Below are positions 1 to 12,600 of a stretch of DNA of 64,000 nucleotides, piece after piece. Below the pieces are notes generated by a model, which saw only the letters and a list, made by a program, of their open reading frames with translations, did no database searches and had not been told where the DNA came from. The stretch lies in NCBI GenBank assembly GCA_903813345.2, contig CAIIXF020000007.1:16848714-16912713 (forward strand), written 5' to 3'. Each line of letters starts with the position of its first letter. The first letter of the stretch is position 1. The DNA comes from Owenia fusiformis (Eukaryota > Annelida > Polychaeta > Sabellida > Oweniidae). The position numbers and the translations under genes are program-made.

Positions 1-18
1 AAGGTCAAATCTTGTCGA
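1..18 (-). CDS. Possible start of exon 36, cut by the window edge
   Basis: The minus strand has a pyrimidine-rich acceptor (CAATTGTTTTAG) followed by an open phase-0 frame starting STRFDL, compatible with the exon 35 donor. Only 18 bases are in the window. Confidence 0.3.
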
Positions 19-28
19 CTAAAACAAT

Positions 29-527
29 TGAAAGAATCTCATGATATAGCACATACCATTATGTACTATTTGGGTGAGTTGCATACAGGGTACAAATTGT
101 ATATTATACATACATGGCGTAAAACTGTACAGGATTGCAATAGTACATATAGTACGAATCACAAGGTTATTTCTGATTGTTTTTTGCTAAAAATGGATCA
201 TAGTGTAAAATAGAATAAAATAGAAAAATACAAACATAACTCTGAGACCAAATTTTGTATCCATGTATTTGCGAATATTAATAGTTTAGCTTAGACATGT
301 CTGGTCTATTGAACATTCATGTTGGTGCCTTTCTAGTATTGTGTCGTATTTTGCAAGAAACAATCCATCATTTTAAATTTGATTTCTACTGCAATTCTTA
401 TTCCAAACTGACCAAACAATCAATTTATCAATCTGTAATTTATAGTCAATACATTAAGTTGATAAGCTCGGACCATACTATGATATAAACCTTAATATAA
501 AGTTTATAAACAGGGGGAAGGACTTAC
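29..527. other. Intron, nothing recognised
   Basis: AT-rich sequence between exon 35 and the possible exon 36. No Cys module, repeat or hairpin seen. Confidence 0.5.
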
Positions 528-694
528 AAAGCATGCAAAATTGTCATTAAAATCACAAGGCATCTTGAGAGCTGTTGCATTGACATCATTTCCATTACAC
601 TTGGGCCCATTTGGACTGACTACAGGAGTATCATCAGCAGTAATGTTGCCTGAACCAGCATCCTCAGTGGCAGTGAAGCACATGTCACATGAGG
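528..694 (-). CDS. Exon 35: last clear exon, phase switches to 0 (residues 1423-1478)
   Basis: 167 nt entering in phase 1 and leaving in phase 0 at TGCTTT|GTAAGT. It has five cysteines in a different spacing (SCDMC, then three singly spaced). The break in phase and pattern suggests the end of the repeat region and the start of a different C-terminal part. Confidence 0.75.
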
Positions 695-3600
695 CTGAAA
701 ATATAAAAGGACATGGTTATATTTCTAATGGTTATGGGGGGGGGTGCAACCTTTGCACCCCCCCCCCTGGCTACGCCTATGACATATCAAAGATAGAATT
801 ATTGTATGTGTAAAGTGTAAAAGCATGTGTCCAAAAATTCAGCACATGTATGTCAACTTTAGAATTTTGCGTGAAATATACGACGAGCACATGTCATAAA
901 TAGGGTTATATGTGAGATATGCATGATTTAAATGGGACTTATAATCCTAGCAGTGTATATCTGTATGTAAGCTTTACTCACATTTACAAAAGCCACCAGT
1001 GGTAGGATAACCAGCTGAGTAGATGTCTAGCCTTGGTGGGAACTGAGGAGCTTCCATTTGCATGCTATGATCCTGATATTCAAAGAAAGTGAAGCCAGAA
1101 TCACAGCTAAGACATGTTGGCAGTGGATCAGTACACAAGTTACAGTTATCATCATATGTACTGCAATCTGGAATGGATAACCTCATGTTATCATCATATG
1201 TATAGAAATCTGCAATTCCTGACATTTAAGTTATCATTATAAGGTATGCAATGGTTAACAATATGATATCACCATATGTATTGTAATTTGCAGTGGTGGA
1301 GACTCTCTACATAAAAAACTGTTGAAATGTTCACTTCACTAACTTAAGGAAAGGCGACCAGTAGGTGCTTACATTTAAAAAGGCATAAAGTGGTGTGTAC
1401 TCACCAACGCAAGACAAACCATCACTGGCCACATATCTGTGGGGGGAGGCATCCCAGCTATTCTGGCCATTGCATGAGAAGCATTCTAACTGTAAGGCAG
1501 AGTCAGCATTAGCAGCAGTGTTGTATACATAGCCACATGTATTGCAGTTCTCAATGCCACCATTGTCAGTGTCACTACACTCTGAAAATACATACATCCA
1601 ATATGTTATTACATCATATGATTCTAAGGGGGTATGACTTTTATCCATGAGTACACTGATCATCGCAGAGGCTGGTGTTACACTTATATTAAACCATCAA
1701 GTGTTTAATGCATAACAAGATGGTAACTCAACACATCATGTCTACATTTACAAAAGTGCTGAATGTGGATCATTAAAATGGTCGCCATAACACTGTGTTT
1801 CAGCTTCTTGGTGGTGACGTAAAATTTGAGACAGAATCTAAGAATGAGAATCATCAAACTTACGCTTGCATGTCCAGATTGGCGTGCTTCCCGTTGTATC
1901 TTCATGGAGGAAATAGCCACTGTCACATGCCAAGCAGTTGATCTCTTCATCTGGTGAGGCCCCACTCCATTCACACATGTTGCAGTTGGCTATACCTGGC
2001 TTAGATGCCCCAGTGTTATCACATGCTGCAAACACATTCAAGGTATGAGAAAATTCAGTTGATTGACCTAACATATATGCCCGGGCATTGTGTATCTTTT
2101 TACAAATAAACAATATTCTTGAATAAATACATAGCATAGAGTAATATCACCAATGGAAGTGAAATTCACTTTTTTGAGTCTTCTTATACCTTCAAATACG
2201 AAATTTTTCAGAGTTTATTCAAAAGAAATGTTTGATGACCCTAACTTTAATCTGCTTACTGTACCTTGACAAGTTGGTGGATCATCATTAGTTAAGATAT
2301 AGCCACTAGTGCATCCAGTACACACTCTGCTTGCAGTTCCTCCTGATACTTCACAAGAGCCATAGGCAGAGCAGAAAGCCACGGTTGGACATTCTATAAC
2401 ATATATATTCACATATGGCTGTATCTCCAGTGACAACTACGATTCCTTTCATTTATGCAAAGGAGAAGTGTTCCCCTAAAGTTTAAAGATTAAATACAGT
2501 AGAACCTGTGTAAGCGGAACACCCACGGGACCACAAAAAAAAGTGTTCCACTCGGGAGGTGTTCCACTTATAGAGGTTCATTAATATGGAGTAGATAGGC
2601 TATGGGATTTTAAAATCACTGTTCCACTTGCAAGGTGTTCCACTTACAGAGGTGTTCGCCTCAGCAGGTTTTACTGTACTGGAGTCCAAAATTATAGCAG
2701 TTCATGGAATTATAAAATTATATTTTAGAGTATCAACTTACGTTTACAAGATTTATCAGAGCTGTCTAGTGCGTAACCACTCACACACCCATTGCAGTCC
2801 TGGGTGGCAGCTGATGATCCACTAACACAAGCATCATAAGAAGAACAGAATGATGTTGTAGGGCACTCTGGAATTTATAGAACAATAAATTAAACACATT
2901 TATTGGCTAAGAGAATTAATCTGGTATCTTAAAAACATCTGTATAACACAAATGAGTATAAAAATATACATACATGTATACTAAAACTAAAAGTACATAT
3001 ATAAAACTAGATAACATCAAGGCCAAAGCATAACAAATCCCATCGAACAGCCATTGGCTGGCATTTTTACAAACGAAATATGTAGCAAAAATCTTAAATA
3101 ACACACACAAAAATGGCCATCGTTTTCAAAATGCTTGCTCACTAGCCAAATTGTCATCATAAAGTGTAATATGCTTCCAAGTAGGTACATATAAAATTTC
3201 AACAAAATTTGCGTGTAAAGGCTGCCATGTGCTTCTTAAATATCTACATTTCTAGCTTTATTAATTATTTAAAAATCGAGCTGAACTTCTACCCTTATAG
3301 GGCATATGTGTACAAAATATGATCAAAAGTGTATATAAATACTCACATCACAATCATATCATCATCATCATCACATTCACACCATATGAGTGTATATAAA
3401 TACTCACATTACAATCATATCATCATCATCATCACATTCACACCATATGAGTGTATATAAATACTCACATCACAATCATATCATCATCATCATCACATTC
3501 ACACCATATGAGTGTATATAAATACTCACATTACAATCATATCATCATCATCACATTCACATCATATGAGTGTATAAATATACTCACGTTGACAAGATGT

Positions 3601-6600
3601 AATAGAGCCAGTTACTTTTGGAACATAACCGTTATCACACTCATCACAAGTTGAGGCTGTGGCAAAGGAATCTCCACCAGTACATGACCTCACTGAGCAG
3701 TGATCATTGGAGACACTATCCACATTTGGACAATCTGGAAATAACATTCAAAATATCACACACAGTTATGATTTATGTATGTTGAATATTACCAAATCAA
3801 TTTTCCATTACACTAATGTGGGATCTAGGTGATGAAACATACACATAAATACACTGGTGGACTAGAGAGAACCTTAACCACAAACATTTTTGAGAGATTT
3901 AAAAATATTTTCAAATTGTTATCTCCCTTTTCAAATCCTCCATTGGAAAACTTGACTCACGTATATAACAGTGAATAATAAAACAAATATTTAATTCTAT
4001 TTTCGTTTAATACCTGTGACACTTTCACAAGATGATATTCCACTAGCCCTTCGAGCTTCATGGAATATCAATTGTGAAAGATGCATTGTATTCAATAGAA
4101 TTAAATATTTGTATAATATAATATATGCTATTAGTTTATTCTAGAAACACATGCAAAGGCTTAGTAGTTTTATGTCAGAGATTACTTACATTGACATGCA
4201 TGACCTTGTGGCTGTGTATCAGTTACAGCGGCACTCTGAGCATAGTTGGTATTACAAGCAGAGCATTTAGACATCTGTAGAGTTGCATCAAATGTACATG
4301 ATCCAGAACATTGGGAAGGACAATCTGAAATAAAAATTCATTGAATTGTAAACATGTAGCCTATGGATTTAAGTTTTGTATTGCTTCAAGGTCATTTTAT
4401 AGATGAAAGCTTAATCCATTTTTGAAGATTCCTTTCTAGTGTAGTGAATGAAACATAAATCAAAGGCTAGATTGTATTCATGCATGATTTTCCATTGAAG
4501 CTGCCAGTGGTTACAAACTCAATGGAACGTTAGCTGTTAAAATACTATCTTAAAATACTGAAAAGGTTAGTACTTACTTATACATAAATTGGTAACTGTA
4601 TTCATGACATAGCCATCACTACAGGCGGTGCAGGTGTCTGCAAGGTAGTTGCTATCATCCACTGTGTCTACTGCATTGTTACATTCACTACAGCCCATCT
4701 TGCAAGCTACAATGAAAAAACAATACTGTATTGCTCCAGGTTTTCTGTAGGGGCACAGATCCTCAAGTAAATCATACTACTGTCATTATTATTTTTCAGC
4801 CTTGAATCATACCTTCAGTCATTTGAGTAAAATACCATAGGCAAGTAGGTATAATGCTTATATTTGGAGCTCATTAACTCTATAAATGAAAGCAGAACAC
4901 AAAAACATTCAAAGAGATTATTGTGAAATGCATGACATGTGTGATTTATGATGTCATATCATACTGTCACACCAAATGACACATTTTCTTTCAGGAAAGG
5001 ATATATGCTGCAACATGTTTTTCTGGCAACGACTTTGTCAACAATGTAAGTCTTCTATAACTTTTAATTTGGAAACATTATGACCAAATACCAAGCATAT
5101 TGGCTTCAAATGGCAGTATGTATAGTGACTTAAATGTATGTAGTCATTAAAAAAGAGCACTTACACACACAGTTGTTGCTGTTTGCTAGTATAGTATAAG
5201 GTGATTTGCAGGTGTCACACGACTGGCTCTTCAGAGTACTGTCACAGGTTGTACATGTCACGCCATCAGACATTACAGGGCATGCTGAAACAAATATATA
5301 ATGTGAACTTTTACATATCTAATGTGTGACCTGCATCTATAGACAATTATGGTCCTTAATGCAGATGTATCCAACATTCTTCTCATTTTGATACTTATCA
5401 ATAAATGATTTAGGTGTTACAGACAACAATTTACTCAAAGTGAGTTTTCTGCTCTGTTTATATACAGTAAAACCTGTATATACTGAACACCTTGTGGAGC
5501 CACAAGTCACTTAGACAGGTTTTACTGTACATGTATATTATTCAAAATCATAAGTAACGTTGATATTTGAGTTATTCTACTATCCTCTTCCACTGCATCA
5601 AGGAGATACTGCATCCATGAGTTCTTGAGATTTATAAAGACAAATGTATTGTACAAACCTTATTGTTATAAATGTACAGTAGAACCTGTGTAAGTGGAAC
5701 ACCCACGGGACCACAAAAAAGTGTTCCACTTTGGAGGTGTTCCACTTCTAGAGGTTCATTAATATGGAGTAGACAGGCCATGGGATTTTAAAATCACTGT
5801 TCTACTTGCAAGGTGTTCCACTTAAAGAGGTGTTCCCCTTAGCAAGTTTTATTGTACTCAGATTTAGCCTTGATATACTTGTATTTGAACAAAAAAACAA
5901 AATTATTTATTAATTTATTGATTGTACATCAATTTTAATTATTAAAGAAGTCAATGTTTACCTCTGCATCTTCCTTGGCTGCCAACAAGAACATCATTTT
6001 TGAATCCAGAGGCACAGGTTAGACACGTCATTGACATTAGGTTTGTGCCGTCATAGAGACCTCCTGTCCAATCATCACAGTTTGGAGGGGCGGCTAAACA
6101 CAATGGAAATATGCAACTTGTAGAATGACATTTTAATGAACTACCTTGTCATATTGTCACACTGTATATGTAAGTTGTAACATGATATAAAAATGTAATA
6201 TAATATAAATATTTTGCATGGGGGTATAATATGTATTTCTTAAATGACAATTTATACTTAGGATGTTTTAAACTTCCTGAATAACAAACTCATTCTCCAA
6301 TTTTCCATTACTAGTCATTCCTCTTTGCCACAAGAAGGCTAGACGATATGATACAACCCACAGAATGATTTAAGAAACTTACTAAGGCATACGGCACCAT
6401 CACTGCTGGGCTTGTAATTGGTGGCACATGTCTGGCAGACAGCAACATCATTGTCACACTGGTCACAGTTTGCATCACTGCATGCTAAAATAGACAAATA
6501 ATAAGAAACTATTTGCCATTGCTGAACACTTCGCGTTAGAGCATATAGTGCATTACTTCTGGGACAACCCTCGTACATTGTAAAATTTTGATTAACACAT

Positions 6601-9600
6601 TTTTATATACTGAAGGATAGTTAGGCGACTTAAATTTGGACATCATATACTGGCACTTGAGTATAAAACTACTTTTCATTATGGTATAATTTTGTATCTT
6701 GAAATAGATTTTTCAGAAACTAAACTGATTATTTCTTTGCCTTCACATCACCATTAATACACATAACATCTTGTACACGTATTTTCATAATACTTATATG
6801 TACCTATAGTATAGTTCCTATACACGTTTTTAATAACATGTTCAAGTATCACATATTTTGTACATGTGCTCACACAAGTTCTCAATATATAATATACATG
6901 TACCTGAGCATGTGTTATTAGTAAGGAGACGATATCCAGGTTCACAACTAGTGCATACTAGATCACCTCCACAAGCATCGCAGTTAGCAGTGCAGGCTAC
7001 AGTAAAATAAAATGCATACAGAATAGTATTATATATGTAAACACGCCATATTTTAAACTGACAAATATACAGATGGTCAAATATTTCATTTTATTTGGCT
7101 GATTGACATAGTATAAAATGCATCAAAATGCAATGCTTCTAAAACAGGAAGTACCAAAAAGTCCATTTGTGTGGATTGCCATCTACAGGGTGACACAAAA
7201 AATGTAGCACTCTTTGAGTGTATATAGTGTTCAATGAGTGATTTCATGCTGTACAATGTACATATTTGGCTTCAACTACTTTGCAAGTTAGAGAAATACA
7301 TGTAGATTTCCCTAAATCTCAAGTCATTCATGCTGGTAAATATACCACTATTTCCCACATTGAATATGCCATCAATACACACAATAAATAAACAAGAGGA
7401 TTAAACGATATTATTCCAGAACGAGAGGGTTGCATTTTTGTGTGACTCTGTACATGAGTCAAGTAAGAAGTGCAGCTATAAAAAGTGCAACATCTTTGTA
7501 ATTGTCTTGTCTTCCTGCCCTTCATATGTACAGCACTACCAACCTGTACATTGTCCATTAGAAGTGGCTACTACTTTCATTGGTGTGACTGCAGCGCAAG
7601 CAGCACATTCGCAAGCAGATGCAGAACCACTATATGTATAACCATCACAACCACTGTTTACAACATCAGCAGAGCATTCTACAAAATAATACCTCAAATG
7701 TTACATCATTGCATTGATAAAGTAACAGACAGTAATTGACAGCACACCAGATTGAATTACAGTTGATCAATCTCTATGAGATGGCTTTTCTTTTGAATTC
7801 AGTTACTTTATATTTTTACAGTCACTCCATCAATTTATCTGTAAAATCTCCTTGAACAGAGATGAATATAGGTCAGATATACCAGTATATGCAGTACGCT
7901 ACATAACATACTTAATAACCTTGCAAACATTTTTTGAATTTAGTGTTAATAAAGCAAACCAGAATGTATTTTAATAAATATGCCATGCTTTCTATTGGTT
8001 CCCTTCTGATGATGGAGAATGAACAACTTTGAACTCACGTTGACAGTTGTTGCTTGAGTCAAACACATAATCTGTATTACAGCTTGTACACTTGCAGGCC
8101 CCACCAACATTTTGAAATGTGTCACCTGCAGCACAGTTTGTAGCACCAGTGCAATCTGAAAAAATAATAATTAATATATATTTGTTAATTAAACTCTACT
8201 GAAATTCTATGTACTCATGTATGAACTGTATATTTTTATTTATTTTTCATGACAAGTTTTTATCTATTTTCCAAACATATTCTAAAGCACAAATCGAATC
8301 CTTATATAAATTTATGCACATATTTTTGGAAAATTTAAAAAATAGGAAAAGGGTTGGTGGTGGTGGTGGGACTGTATATTGGACTGTATATGAAATTCTA
8401 TAGTAACTTCACACTGATATATCTAAGTACATGTAAATCCCTAAAACTTTGTAACACTTCTAGAGTGAGGTCTCTACTCTCTACCTAAAGAAAGTTTTTT
8501 CAGTTAATAATGAAACTGTATAAAGTGCAAGTAATATTCACAACTGATATGGCCCCTAATTGTATTGTTAACCTTCATAACTGAGAAGGTCCCTAATTGT
8601 ATTGTAAATGTTCATAGGTGAGATGGTCCCTTATTCTATTGTAAATGTTCATAGGTGAGATGGTCCCTAATTCTATTGTTAATGTTCATAGTTGAGATGG
8701 TCCCTAATTCTATTGTTAATGTTCATAGGTGAGATGGTCCCTAATTCTATTGTTAATGTTCAGAATCGAGATGGTCCCTAATTCTATTGTTAATGTTCAT
8801 AGGTGAGATGGTCCCTAATTCTATTGTTAATGTTCATAGTTGAGATGGTCCATAATTCTATTGTTAATGTTCATAGGTGAGATGGTCCCTAATTCTATTG
8901 TTAATGTTCAGAATCGAGATGGTCTCTAATTGTATTGGTAATGTTCACAACTAAGTAGGTCCCTAATTGTATTGGTAATGTTCACAACTGAGATGGACCC
9001 TAATTGTATGTTAATATTCTTACCCAGACATATTCCACCAATCATGTTATCATTGCTATCTGTGCAAGTTGCACATGCACAACTGCCATCAACAACTTCA
9101 TATGTTGCACAACGAGAAGCCACAGCACTGCAGTCTGCAACAGGCAGAGAAAACATTTATAGATTTGCATTTTTGTTTCACATGCATATAGTATATATTC
9201 GTTTCTTTCCTTATGATATTATTAATGCTCTATTGTGGGCATACATACACCCAAAGTAAAAACTTATTATTCCAACTGTTAAGATAGGATCATGTTGCAT
9301 ACACAGTGTACAGAGTGTCCCAAAAGTAACAAGAATGGTGTTGCCATTTCATTAATAGCGTTCATATACGTAATTTATGTACTTTGACATATTGCAACCA
9401 GGAATGCCATGGTAACATGACATCTCAAAACCATAACAACTTTATTTTCCCCCAAGCCCCAAACTGCTGTAGACACCAACTACCACGTCTATGTTAGCCA
9501 CATTTCTAGACAGTCTAGACAGATCATAAAATATAATTTGGAGTGTGCAACTTTCAAGAAAAGACCATTATTGAAAGCAACAAGTCTGCAACAAGTCTGT

Positions 9601-12600
9601 CAAAGGGACAGGTTGAATAACTGCAATGATATGCAATGTTAATTGCCCCTTATGTTTTTTCATAAAACTTTGGCAATCGATTGATTGTATATTTTTGATA
9701 ACTAATGGAATAAACTCACATATGAAAAATTAATAAACGCAACCATACGAGGAGGAGCTACATGTACACTTAGCATCTTGTTTGTTATAACATAATTTGG
9801 GACATCCTGTATAGCTACATTGGTAAAATATAAAGTTATTTCATTTTCACAACATGACTAAAATATAGTGTTTTTCATAATGTACAGTATAGATATTTCT
9901 TTATAAACCTAGCTTAGTTATTTCATGACATACCAAAAATATATAGTTATTTCATAACAAATACCTTAAAACTCAGTTTTTAGTTTTTCATGAATGCTTT
10001 TAGTCTATAGTAATCCATGAAATACTTATGTATATGGTTATTTCATTAAATGACATCAGTTCATAGTTATTCCAAAGTTATACATTAAAATGTTTCATAC
10101 CATAGCATCCACTGTTTATAAGTTCGTTCGAGCCACAAGCAGAACATAAAAGAGAAAGTGTTGCATCACTATTTTGCAGGGCACAATTGGTACAGTCAGC
10201 ATATCCAGTTATTCCAGAGAGCGCTTCATCACAATCTGAAAATATTCAGTTGGTGAACTATTTACTTTGGAAACATTAAGATGTTGCATGAATTCTAATG
10301 TAGGAACTAAAATGGGCTTTCCAGGGGTTCTGGCAGCCATAATGCTTGGAACAGGTATTAACTTGACAAACCGGAAAAAATGCTCAAAAAGGGGGTCTTT
10401 GGCGGGGTATTAAGAGGTGTAATGGAGCGAAACCCCCTGGGCACAACAGCAGGTTCTTTAAACAAGTATTATCTTTTTTCTGTGCAATACCTGACATTCA
10501 TTTAAATTTGTACATTACATTACAGTCTACCCGTGTAGCTCAGCGGTAGCGCAGGTACCTCTTACGCAATAGGTCCCGGATTCGATCCCCGGTTCAGGCA
10601 AGACTAAATTTGCTTGTTTGCGTGAAGTACTTCAGGGTGTTTGACTGAGTGGTCCGCAACTCGTACAAAAAGGCTGTGGTGTGTACTTATATGTCTATGT
10701 ATAAGTGCACATAAAAGAACACAGGGCTCCTTCAAGGAGGGGTTTCTGGGTCTATCTTCCATGTTAATTACGTAAATTACGACCGTATATATACGGGACA
10801 TACCCAAGAGGTATTGCTCACCTTCATTGGTGGTAAACAAAATACAATACAATACAATTACAGTTATTAGGACAGGTGAACATTGTTAAACTATTTAGTA
10901 ATTGTAATATCAAGAAGTTTTAATAATTAGTAATTGTAATATTGAAATTTTTTACACCATTTAGTAACAGTAATATTGAGAACTACTATACTATTTAATA
11001 ATTGTAATATTGAGTATACATTTACTTACTCCATCCCCATTGTGTTTGTGACGTATCAGCATCTAGTTTTGAATGAGAAACTCCATTATTGCCGTTTGTG
11101 CTACAACCTGTGATTTCATTGGTATCAGAGGAACAAGCTGTGCATCCAGTAATCCCACCACAGTTAGAAATTGAAGTGCTGTCTGAGACAAAAGAGAATA
11201 GGGATATTTAGTCTAGCTAGGTATGAGACCTTCTTGTGACCCCCCCCCCCCCTCCCAATTACACACACCTCCACAGGTGGGGGCAAAGTAGATAAAGGAG
11301 GGGAGTGTCCAGAGACTTGAAGTAAGACTGGAGAATATGGTACATTATCAATAATAATCCTCTTTCAAGGTACAGGTAGACAGATATACATGTAGCATTC
11401 ATTCTATATTTGTAATTTCCATTAGTAAAGAAGCAAAGTACTGAATATAAATGAAGTAAAGTATTCTACTGGTCAGAATTTAGCAGTTCTGCCTGGACAG
11501 GAACCTCATCACCTCAACTTTATTATCTTTATAACTGATTGATTGCCTTAATCAATTACCCTTACAACGAATTGATTGCCATAACAACAGATTTATTACC
11601 ATAGCATCCTCCATTGTGAAGACGCATATCACCAGACACATCACACACAGTACAATAAGCTGCACCAGCTGAGGTAAGAGCACATTGTTGACAATTAGTA
11701 GCGCCTGTTATAGAAGTACCGCTACATGCTGTAAAGAATAAAACACATGTACGATAGCCCTATCAAATGTAGGAATTAAAGTCTATTATAGGTTGTGTGC
11801 ATAGGGTATAGGATCAGAGAACTATGTACCCTACATTTTGAATGTGTTATTCGACTTCAACATATTAGATTATTTAACAATGAAAAGTCTGTAATCTGAA
11901 AGCTACATAGACCCAATGAATAAGCTAATGAGTTACATAATTAATTGCCTCTAAAAATATTAATGAGCACTTTTGAAGAGCAGAGACATGTCAATTAAAT
12001 GAACTGGTTTCCCTTTTATTATATATAAACTGTATATAGTTTTATTTATTTGGCTCTGAATTGTCTCTTGTGTTTCAACTTGTATTTTTCAATCAAGTTA
12101 CAAAGCACAATGATCAAGATGCCATGTGGATTGAACAGCCAAATGGATTATGGGCCAGGTATAGGTGATTGTTACACATCATATAGACTCATACTTGTAA
12201 TTGAGTACAGTGACGAAGCCTACCTGTGCATCCCATTCCATCTGAGTCTAAAACATGAGTATTTGCAGTACACGCAGAGCACGTCAAAGCAAAGTCACTA
12301 GCAGCCATGTTAGGAGCACATTCTATGCAGTTACTATCAATGGTAGAACAATCTATAAAACAGAAGAGACATATGTAGCATGGTGGTTTAACGTTAAGTC
12401 GTTGAATATTCAAGTATTTACAAATACTATGAGGACATCTGAGAATCAATTAAATTACCATTTGCTGATTTTCCTAAGCTACATATTCTGTACATGTTAC
12501 AGAATATACGAGGGTTGTCCCAGAAGTAATGCACTATATGCTCTAACTTTATCAATAGTTACACCATATAGTGCATTACTTCTGGGACAACCCTTGTATA

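Noticed and set aside
744-770. G/C-run hairpin as a regulatory element
   Set aside because: A GGGGGGGGG...CCCCCCCCC hairpin in intron sequence; more likely a simple-sequence artefact.
541-813. Plus-strand protein of 90 residues
   Set aside because: Shadow of exon 35 of the minus-strand gene.
10527-10600. Stand-alone tRNA gene
   Set aside because: The A and B boxes are followed by a long SINE body, a repeat tail and target duplications, so it is the head of a SINE.
10604-10852. 82-residue minus-strand protein
   Set aside because: Lies wholly inside the SINE body.
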